A stretch of 64,000 nt of DNA from Bacteroides mediterraneensis (lineage in GTDB: Bacteria > Bacteroidota > Bacteroidia > Bacteroidales > Bacteroidaceae). Position 1 is the first letter of the stretch. Each line of letters begins with the position of its first letter. The notes under the pieces are model-generated. The model was not told the DNA's origin. It worked only from the letters and a program-made list of their open reading frames with translations, and did not search any database. Where the stretch lies: positions 2,294,001 to 2,358,000 of the forward strand of contig NZ_DAJPEN010000001.1 in the NCBI RefSeq assembly GCF_025993685.1. Reading direction: 5' to 3'. Below, one piece after another: positions 52,640-59,703 of the stretch. The translations under genes and the position numbers were made by a program.

Positions 52640-53236
52640 ATGAAATCAATTGAAATCAAAGGTTCTTTGAGAACTGAAACTGGTAAGAAAGCCACTCGTG
52701 AACTTCGTAAAGAAAATGGTGTTCCTTGCGTATTGTACGGAATCCAGAAAGATGAAAACGGCAACCAAGTTGCTACTCACTTTACTGTTCCGACAGAAGG
52801 CTTGCGTAATTTGGTATACACACCGCATATCTATGTAGTAGACTTGAACATCGATGGTAAGGTTGTAAATGCCATCATGAAAGATATCCAGTTCCACCCT
52901 GTAACAGACAAGATTCTGCACGTAGACTTCTATCAGATTGATGAAAACAAACCTATCGTAATGGAAGTTCCTGTAAAACTGGAAGGTTTGGCAGAAGGTG
53001 TGAAAGCCGGCGGTAAATTGGCTCTGCAGATTCGTAAATTGAAAGTGAAAGCTTTGTACAACATCATCCCGGAACGTCTGGTTATCGACGTAACTCCGCT
53101 GGGATTGGGTAAGACTGTCAAAGTAGGTGAATTGAACTACGAAGGTCTGGAATTGCTGAACGCAAAAGAAGCTGTAGTTTGCGCAGTTAAATTGACTCGT
53201 GCCGCTCGTGGTGCTCAGGCTGCTGCTGGTAAATAA
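52640..53236 (+). CDS. rplY: 50S ribosomal protein L25 (Ctc type)
   Basis: A 198-residue 5S-rRNA-binding protein of the long Ctc type: N-terminal L25 barrel (IEIKGSLRTETGKKATRELRKENG...) to about residue 95 and a C-terminal TL5-like beta domain to the end. Strongly coding. It is followed after 32 bases by pth; rplY-pth is a widely conserved pair. Confidence 0.97.
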   Translation: MKSIEIKGSLRTETGKKATRELRKENGVPCVLYGIQKDENGNQVATHFTVPTEGLRNLVYTPHIYVVDLNIDGKVVNAIMKDIQFHPVTDKILHVDFYQIDENKPIVMEVPVKLEGLAEGVKAGGKLALQIRKLKVKALYNIIPERLVIDVTPLGLGKTVKVGELNYEGLELLNAKEAVVCAVKLTRAARGAQAAAGK

Positions 53237-53268
53237 TTCAGTAACCTACACACTCAAAAATCCTTTCA

Positions 53269-53832
53269 ATGAAATACTTGATTGTTGGACTGGGGAATAT
53301 CGGTGAAGAATACCGTGAAACCCGTCATAATATAGGATTTATGGTATTGGACGCCTTAGTTAAGGCGTCCAATATTGTTTTTAGCGATGGACGTTATGGA
53401 GCAACTGCACACCTGTCGTTAAAAGGACAACAGTTAATCCTGCTCAAACCGTCCACCTATATGAACCTCAGTGGAAACGCTGTACGCTACTGGATGCAAC
53501 AGGAGAAAATTCCTCTGGAAAATGTACTTATCGTAGTGGATGACCTGGCCCTTCCCTTCGGTACGTTGCGACTAAAAGGAAAAGGAAGTGACGCCGGGCA
53601 CAACGGTCTGAAACACATCGCCGCTACCTTAGGGACTCAAAACTATGCCCGCCTTCGCTTTGGCATTGGCAACGATTTTCCAAGAGGAGGACAAATCGAT
53701 TTCGTATTAGGACACTTCGACGAGGAAGCCATGAAACTGATGCCGGAACGCCTGGAAGTGGCGCAGGAAATCATCAAAAGTTTCTGCCTGGCCGGACTGA
53801 ACAATACCATGAACCAGTATAACAACAAATAA
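53269..53832 (+). CDS. pth: Peptidyl-tRNA hydrolase
   Basis: A 187-residue enzyme that recycles peptidyl-tRNA. Motifs: LIVGLGNIGEEYRETRHNIGF with the catalytic His, LKPSTYMNLSGNAV, VDDLALPFGTLRLKGKGSDAGHNGLK and RLRFGIGNDFPRG. Normal length; cytoplasmic. It sits between rplY and the S4 gene, 4 bases from the latter. Confidence 0.97.
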   Translation: MKYLIVGLGNIGEEYRETRHNIGFMVLDALVKASNIVFSDGRYGATAHLSLKGQQLILLKPSTYMNLSGNAVRYWMQQEKIPLENVLIVVDDLALPFGTLRLKGKGSDAGHNGLKHIAATLGTQNYARLRFGIGNDFPRGGQIDFVLGHFDEEAMKLMPERLEVAQEIIKSFCLAGLNNTMNQYNNK

Positions 53833-53836
53833 GCAC

Positions 53837-54268
53837 ATGCCAGAAGCAAGAATAGATAAATGGATGTGGGCCGCACGTATCTTCAAGACAAGAACAATTG
53901 CGGCCGAAGCCTGCAAAAAAGGAAGAATCTCCATCAACGGCGCGCAGGCCAAACCTGCCCGGACGGTCAAACCGGGGGATGTGGTACAGGTCAGAAAACC
54001 ACCCGTTACCTATTCCTTCAAGGTGTTGCAGGCCATCGAAAAACGGGTGGGCGCCAAACTGGTTCCTGATGTGATGGAAAACGTCACAACACCCGACCAA
54101 TATGAACTGTTGGAGATGAGCAAAATCAGCGGCTTCGTAGACCGCGCAAGAGGTACCGGACGTCCCACCAAAAAGGAACGAAGGGATTTGGACGAGTTCT
54201 TCACACCGGAATACATGGATGATTTTGACTTCGACTTCGACGAGGAAGAAGACAGTGAAGAAGAATAA
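53837..54268 (+). CDS. S4-domain RNA-binding protein, Hsp15-like
   Basis: A 143-residue protein. An S4 domain covers residues 5-65 (RIDKWMWAARIFKTRTIAAEACKK) as in Hsp15, which rescues stalled 50S-peptidyl-tRNA complexes. The C-terminus is an acidic Asp/Glu tail. Its place directly after pth, 4 bases downstream, fits a joint role in clearing peptidyl-tRNA from ribosomes; that is inference from family and context. Confidence 0.92.
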   Translation: MPEARIDKWMWAARIFKTRTIAAEACKKGRISINGAQAKPARTVKPGDVVQVRKPPVTYSFKVLQAIEKRVGAKLVPDVMENVTTPDQYELLEMSKISGFVDRARGTGRPTKKERRDLDEFFTPEYMDDFDFDFDEEEDSEEE

Positions 54269-54350
54269 CGCAAAGAAAAGCCATTCAGAAAAGCATCGGG
54301 CTTCGTAAGATATTCCAATCTTGCAAAGCTCGATTCTTTTTATTCCCTAT

Positions 54351-56633
54351 TCATTCCGCCATCTCAGGCTCAGGAACTTCCGATACCGCAAACAAAGTCT
54401 TCAGGTCTTCTTCTTCCCCTACGACCCATACCACATCGCCCTTCTGCAAGGTGAAGGAAACTTCCGGCTGCCGGAGCTTGCTGTCATCTGCCGATTCGAT
54501 TCCCACTACCAGACAATGGTATTTATTACGAATACCGCTTTCCCGGATGGTACGTCCGCAGAACGGCGATTTACGCGATACCACAAACTGCTTCAGGTAC
54601 ATCTCATGTTCCTCGAAATCCTCATCCGTATGTCCTTTTGCTACCTTTTCCAGTTGGGAAGAAAAGGCGGACAACTGCTCATCGGTACCGATTACCTGCA
54701 ATTTGTCGTTGGGGAAAATGCGATTTCCTCCGCCTGGAATATTAATCCGATGCGCTCCCCGAATGATAGAAGCCACATGCACACCATATTTCTTTCCAAA
54801 GTCCAGTTCCATCAAGGTCTTCCCTCCCCAAAGCGAGTCGGCCGGGATGACAAAATCCGACAAGTGCAAGTCTCTGTCGAGCAAGCGCCCGGCATATTCC
54901 GGCTGGCTTTCTCCCAAATACGCCTTACGCATCTCTTTCGAACGTAAGTTCTGCACAAACGTACGTTCCAGCCCGATGGACTGCTTTTTCAGGAAACGGG
55001 AAGCAATCATGAGCAATACAACCAGAATGGCGATACCTGCCATCAGTGCTACGGAAGCCTGGAACAGATGTTTGATGATGTAAATCACAAACAACACGGC
55101 CAACACAATACGCAGCAACACGATGGATATCAAGGGAGCATGATTGAAACGGCTGTCCGCCCATAACGCTTTAAACTCGATGGAATGGTTTTTCTTCATA
55201 ATCATGGCCCGCAGGAAAGGCGCAATCAAGGCAATCGTCACCACAGCTCCTGCCACCTTTCCCCAGAAATCCCCCGCAGCAGATACCAGCAGCGGAAGGA
55301 ACAGATTGAAAGAGAGTACCACCATCGCTACGGAAAGCACCAGGTAAATCAGGGTGATACGCACGATGGATATCAGGAGCTTCTTCCAGTTATTCTGATG
55401 ATTCACCGGTTGCACACCAGCCGTGTAGCGTTCCAGCAAATGCCGCCAGAACACCGGCAAATGACGGTCTATGAAAGTATAGGCAGGCCCCGACAGACGA
55501 ATCATGTACGGAGTAAGGAAGGTCGTAATGACGGATACCGCCACCACAATCGGATACAGGAAATGACTCGTGACGTGCAGGCTGACACCCAATGCGGCAA
55601 TGATGAATGCAAATTCACCAATCTGCGTCAGACTGAATCCGCACTGCATGGCAATCTTCAACGGCTGACCGGACAGCAACACACCTCCCGTACCGAAAAT
55701 GGTCTGTCCTACCAGAATGGCCACCACAATAGCGAGAATCGGCCAGATATATTCCACAATCATGTTCGGGTCGACCATCATGCCGACCGATACAAAGAAG
55801 ATGGCCCCAAACAAGTCTTTCACCGGAGCCACCAGCTTGTCGATGTGTTCCGATTCAATGGTCTCGGCCAAAATAGAACCCATGATAAAGGCCCCGAAAG
55901 CAGGAGAGAATCCCACCCTTGCCGCCAGCACCACCATGCCGAAACACAAGGCCAACGACACAATCAGCAACGTTTCATCACTCATCAGCTTGCGGGACTT
56001 CTTCAGGAACAACGGGATGAGGTAAATCCCCACCACAAACCACAGAATCAGGAAGAACACCAGTTTGCCAATGCTGTAAATCATCTCACTGCCTTCAAAG
56101 TTCTTGCTCACTGCCATTGTGGACAACATCACCATCAACACGATAGCCAAAATATCTTCCAGAATCAGGATACTGAGCACCAAGCCTGCAAAACGTTGCT
56201 GCCGCAATCCCAAATCATCGAATGCCTTATAAATAATGGTCGTGGACGACATGGCCAGCATACCTCCCAAATAGATACAGTCCATCTGCTTCCAGCCGAA
56301 CAGCCATCCCACAAAAATCCCGACCATAATCATACAGAAGATAATGGTACAGGCCGAAATGACCGCCGAGCCCCCCACCTTCATCAGTTTCTTAAAACTG
56401 AACTCCAGTCCTAAGGCAAAGAGCAAGAAAATCACGCCAATCTCCGACCAAGTCTGGATATTGTCGGCATCTGCCACCGAAGGAGTAAACGTGAAATGAG
56501 GACTGCACACAAAACCCGCTACGATATATCCCAATACAAGGGGCTGTTTTAATTTTTTAAAGATCAATGTGATAACTCCGGCACTAATCAATATTAATGC
56601 CAAATCACTGATAAGAGGGGCCAATTCCGACAT
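54351..56633 (-). CDS. CPA2 cation:proton antiporter with TrkA-C domain
   Basis: A 760-residue inner-membrane protein. Residues 1-400 are the 12-segment Na/H exchanger core (LALGLEFSFKKL, STTIIYKAFDDLGL, ILEDILAIVLM, GFSPAFGAFIMGSILAE). A second membrane block of about four helices (410-565) follows, then cytosolic RCK-C modules (VIPADSLWGGKTLMEL... and FVVSRKSPFCGRTIRES, GDVVWVVG). The TrkA-N nucleotide-binding domain of KefB/KefC is missing. A K+ or Na+/H+ antiporter gated by a small ligand is likely; ion unknown. Its stop lies 83 bases from the S4 gene, convergent, without a clear terminator. Confidence 0.92.
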   Translation of the reverse strand: MSELAPLISDLALILISAGVITLIFKKLKQPLVLGYIVAGFVCSPHFTFTPSVADADNIQTWSEIGVIFLLFALGLEFSFKKLMKVGGSAVISACTIIFCMIMVGIFVGWLFGWKQMDCIYLGGMLAMSSTTIIYKAFDDLGLRQQRFAGLVLSILILEDILAIVLMVMLSTMAVSKNFEGSEMIYSIGKLVFFLILWFVVGIYLIPLFLKKSRKLMSDETLLIVSLALCFGMVVLAARVGFSPAFGAFIMGSILAETIESEHIDKLVAPVKDLFGAIFFVSVGMMVDPNMIVEYIWPILAIVVAILVGQTIFGTGGVLLSGQPLKIAMQCGFSLTQIGEFAFIIAALGVSLHVTSHFLYPIVVAVSVITTFLTPYMIRLSGPAYTFIDRHLPVFWRHLLERYTAGVQPVNHQNNWKKLLISIVRITLIYLVLSVAMVVLSFNLFLPLLVSAAGDFWGKVAGAVVTIALIAPFLRAMIMKKNHSIEFKALWADSRFNHAPLISIVLLRIVLAVLFVIYIIKHLFQASVALMAGIAILVVLLMIASRFLKKQSIGLERTFVQNLRSKEMRKAYLGESQPEYAGRLLDRDLHLSDFVIPADSLWGGKTLMELDFGKKYGVHVASIIRGAHRINIPGGGNRIFPNDKLQVIGTDEQLSAFSSQLEKVAKGHTDEDFEEHEMYLKQFVVSRKSPFCGRTIRESGIRNKYHCLVVGIESADDSKLRQPEVSFTLQKGDVVWVVGEEEDLKTLFAVSEVPEPEMAE

Positions 56634-56656
56634 AATAGTTGTATTTTATTTTTGCG

Positions 56657-56664
56657 CAAATGTA
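56657..56664 (-). promoter_or_regulatory. -7 box for the antiporter gene
   Basis: The minus strand reads TACATTTG, 23 bases before the ATG at 56633. Confidence 0.6.
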
Positions 56665-56721
56665 ACTATTTCTACTCAAGAATCGTTCCTTCTCTTGATA
56701 AATAAATATGAAACAGAAATT

Positions 56722-56751
56722 TTTGAATCCGATGGGAATGTTGTAATTTTG
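56722..56751 (+). promoter_or_regulatory. copA promoter (-33/-7)
   Basis: TTTG at 56722-56725, an 18-base spacer and TAATTTTG at 56744-56751, 22 bases before the ATG. No CopY- or CueR-type operator dyad is evident. Confidence 0.75.
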
Positions 56752-56773
56752 TCCCATTCTAAATAAAGGACCA

Positions 56774-59353
56774 ATGAATACCACTAAAACTACGCAAATA
56801 TTTCCCGTATTAGAGATGAGCTGTGCCGCCTGCGCTGCACGAGTAGAAAAGACCCTGAACCGTCAGACAGGGGTGTATCATGCCAGCGTGAACTATGCGG
56901 CTGCCACCGCCACCGTGGAGTACAATCCCGAGAGCTGCTCACCGGAAGCGCTGAAGAGTGCCATCCAGGCAGCTGGTTACGACCTGGTCATCGACACCCA
57001 CGCTAACAAAGAAGAAATAGCAGAAGACGCGCACATACAGAAATACCGTAAACTGAAGTTCCGCACTCTCTGTTCACTGGCCCTGTCCATTCCGGTAGCC
57101 GTCATCGGCATGTGCTTTATGGACTGGAGCTATGCCAACTATGTGATGTGGATACTTGCCACTCCCGTCGTCTTCTGGTTGGGGCGGGATTTCTATCGCA
57201 ATGCCTGGAAACAGCTGAAACACCGCACGTCGAACATGGACACGCTGGTAGCCGTCAGCACGGGCATCGCATATATCTTCAGCCTCTTCAACCTGTTCTG
57301 GCCGGAATTCTGGCTGAGCCGTGGGATTCATCCCCATGTCTATTTTGAAGCCGCCAGTGTCATCATCTCGTTCATCCTGCTCGGGCGACTGCTGGAAGAG
57401 AGAGCCAAAGGCAACACCTCCGAAGCTATTAAGAAACTGATGGGCCTGCAACCGTCCACCGTTACCCTACTGAGTCCGGACGGCACCCAAAAAGAGATTC
57501 CCGTGGAACAAGTACAAGCCGGACAGCGCCTGCTGGTGAAACCCGGCGCCCGCATACCCGTAGACGGTACGGTAGATGAGGGACGTTCGTATGTAGACGA
57601 GAGCATGCTCACCGGCGAACCGCTTCCCTCGGAAAAAGTCCCCGGCGAAAAAGTCTTTGCCGGCACCATCAACCAGAAAGGAAGTTTCAGTTTTACAGCC
57701 GACAAGGTAAGCAGTGAGACCGTGCTGGCCCACATCATCCGCATGGTGCAGGAAGCGCAAGGCAGCAAGGCCCCCGTACAACAGCTGGTCGACCGCATTG
57801 CCGCCATCTTTGTTCCCACCATCCTGAGCATCGCCCTACTGGCCTTTCTGGCATGGGTGCTGCTGGATAGTCAGAACGGATTTACCCATGGACTGCTGGC
57901 CGCTGTCACCGTGACCATCATTGCCTGCCCCTGCGCGTTGGGACTGGCCACGCCGACCGCCATCATGGTGGGCATCGGGAAAGGTGCTGAAAACGGTATC
58001 CTGATCAAAGATGCCGACAGCCTGGAGACCGCCCGCAAGGTCAATGCCATCGTCCTCGACAAGACCGGTACCCTGACCGAAGGACACCCGACCGTGACCG
58101 ACCTCTCCGCCGGCCTGTCGCAAGCCTCCCTGTCACGCATCCTTTTCACCCTGGAAAGTGCATCGGAACATCCGCTGGCACAGGCCATCGTACACCATCT
58201 CGCTGCGCAACCTCTCCCCATGGAAGGGTTCGAAAGCCTGACGGGACTGGGTGTCCGTGGAAAAATCAACGGTACCTATTATTATGCCGGCAACCGTCGC
58301 CTGCTGGAGCAACACGGACTTGCCATTCCCGCCTCTCTGGCCGAAGAAGCTACCCGCCTGAGCGAGGAAGCCAAGACCGTCATCTGGCTGGCCGATGAGA
58401 AGCAAGCCTTGGGAGTAGTGGCCATTGCCGACCGCATCAAGCCGACCTCCAAAGAAGCCGTCATGCAATTACAGGAAATGGGAATCTCCACCTACATGCT
58501 GACCGGCGACAATCCGGAAACTGCCCGGAAGATTGCAGAACAATGCGGCATCACCCATTTCCAGGCAGAAGTGCTTCCTCAGCAGAAAGCCCAGTTCATT
58601 CAGGAACTTCAACGCCAAGGGAAAGTAGTAGCCATGGTGGGCGACGGAATCAATGACAGTGCCGCACTGGCTCAGGCCGACCTCAGCATCGCCATGGGAA
58701 AAGGCAGTGACATTGCCATGGACGTAGCCAAAATGACGCTGATTTCCTCCGATTTAAACAAAATCACCGATGCCATCCGCCTTTCCCAAGCCACCGTACG
58801 CACCATCCGCGAAAACCTGTTCTGGGCATTCATCTACAACCTGATTGGTATCCCCGTGGCAGCAGGTATCCTGTATCCCGTCAACGGCTTCCTGTTGAAC
58901 CCGATGATTGCCGGCGCGGCCATGGCCATGAGCAGTGTGAGCGTCGTAAGCAACAGTTTGCGACTGAAGCGGAAAAAATTGGCACACACCCAAGCATCGG
59001 CAGCCGTGGCGGAATCGATACAGCCCGTGGAAGAACAACCGGTGGAAACACGCCCCATAGAAGTACCACCTATCAAAGTACAACCGGAACCCGCACAGCC
59101 GACAACCGCTCCCTCTCCTGCCCCAGCCGTTTCCGGCGTACAGAAGACCTACTTGGTGGAAGGCATGATGTGCGACCACTGCCGCACCCGGGTAGAAAAA
59201 GTGCTGAATACCGTAGAAGGCGCTACCGCCCAAGTCACTTTGACTCCTCCGGAGGCTGTCATCACCTTCCAGGGAAAAGTATCATCGCTGGAAGAGTTGC
59301 AGCACCTGATTGACGAAAAAGCGGGCGACTATACGCTAAAAGAAAAGAGCTGA
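56774..59353 (+). CDS. copA: Copper-exporting P1B-type ATPase with N- and C-terminal HMA domains
   Basis: An 859-residue Cu+ exporter. N-terminal HMA domain with CxxC in SCAAC (Cys 17 and 20); eight membrane helices; TGEPLP in the actuator domain; CPC in IIACPCALGLATP; DKTGTLTEGHPT with the phosphorylated Asp; the HP motif in SEHPLAQAI; GDGINDSAALAQAD. After the last helix a Pro/Val/Glu-rich linker (about 745-790) leads to a second HMA domain with MCDHC at the extreme C-terminus. Other CopA normally keep both HMAs at the N-terminus. Monocistronic. Confidence 0.96.
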   Translation: MNTTKTTQIFPVLEMSCAACAARVEKTLNRQTGVYHASVNYAAATATVEYNPESCSPEALKSAIQAAGYDLVIDTHANKEEIAEDAHIQKYRKLKFRTLCSLALSIPVAVIGMCFMDWSYANYVMWILATPVVFWLGRDFYRNAWKQLKHRTSNMDTLVAVSTGIAYIFSLFNLFWPEFWLSRGIHPHVYFEAASVIISFILLGRLLEERAKGNTSEAIKKLMGLQPSTVTLLSPDGTQKEIPVEQVQAGQRLLVKPGARIPVDGTVDEGRSYVDESMLTGEPLPSEKVPGEKVFAGTINQKGSFSFTADKVSSETVLAHIIRMVQEAQGSKAPVQQLVDRIAAIFVPTILSIALLAFLAWVLLDSQNGFTHGLLAAVTVTIIACPCALGLATPTAIMVGIGKGAENGILIKDADSLETARKVNAIVLDKTGTLTEGHPTVTDLSAGLSQASLSRILFTLESASEHPLAQAIVHHLAAQPLPMEGFESLTGLGVRGKINGTYYYAGNRRLLEQHGLAIPASLAEEATRLSEEAKTVIWLADEKQALGVVAIADRIKPTSKEAVMQLQEMGISTYMLTGDNPETARKIAEQCGITHFQAEVLPQQKAQFIQELQRQGKVVAMVGDGINDSAALAQADLSIAMGKGSDIAMDVAKMTLISSDLNKITDAIRLSQATVRTIRENLFWAFIYNLIGIPVAAGILYPVNGFLLNPMIAGAAMAMSSVSVVSNSLRLKRKKLAHTQASAAVAESIQPVEEQPVETRPIEVPPIKVQPEPAQPTTAPSPAPAVSGVQKTYLVEGMMCDHCRTRVEKVLNTVEGATAQVTLTPPEAVITFQGKVSSLEELQHLIDEKAGDYTLKEKS

Positions 59354-59368
59354 TTGAAAGCATTTTAT

Positions 59369-59470
59369 CTGATTCCAGTACTTCCTTGAAAGTACTGCAG
59401 TACTGCTAAGGAAGTACTACAGTACTGCCAAGGGAGTACCAGAGTACTGCAAGAGAAGTACTCAGACAGT
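59369..59470. repeat. 22-bp-period dyad repeat array C (three clear units, two degenerate)
   Basis: Clear units start at 59391, 59413 and 59435, exactly 22 bp apart; half-matching units lie in phase at 59369 and 59457. Unit 1 is the perfect 14-bp palindrome AGTACTGCAGTACT, followed by an 8-base spacer (GCTAAGGA type). The array begins 16 bases after the copA stop. It lacks a T-tract. The sequence is unrelated to array B; it shares only AAGTAC with family A. Confidence 0.9.
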
Positions 59471-59703
59471 CTAATAGGACACGTAAAGCAAACATGTGAA
59501 GGAATAACTTATAAGAATCATCGGCCATACAATAAATCTCTGTAACCTTCGACTCTGAGAATATAGTGGTAATCGCTTAAATATTAACCCAAGTTTGATA
59601 ATCAAAAATTTTTTAGCTATATAATTTTACTAATCCGCTGATTATTTTATACTAATCCGAGTGTTGCAAGTTATCATGGATGAATGGAGCCTTTCAAAAA
59701 ATG
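59471..59703. other. AT-rich intergenic region between copA and the helicase gene
   Basis: It holds a 10-base direct repeat TACTAATCCG (59628-59637 and 59650-59659), again 22 bases apart. No gene, RNA or clear terminator is seen. The boundary of the transferred right-hand region should lie in or near here. Confidence 0.6.

Noticed and set aside
55185..56414. A 409-residue His/Gln-rich open frame antisense to the antiporter
   Set aside because: The composition is the typical reverse complement of a membrane protein; there is no promoter or ribosome site.
7629..59470. The four periodic arrays as CRISPR arrays
   Set aside because: Spacers are only 4-8 bases, units are dyads, and no cas gene is present in the window.
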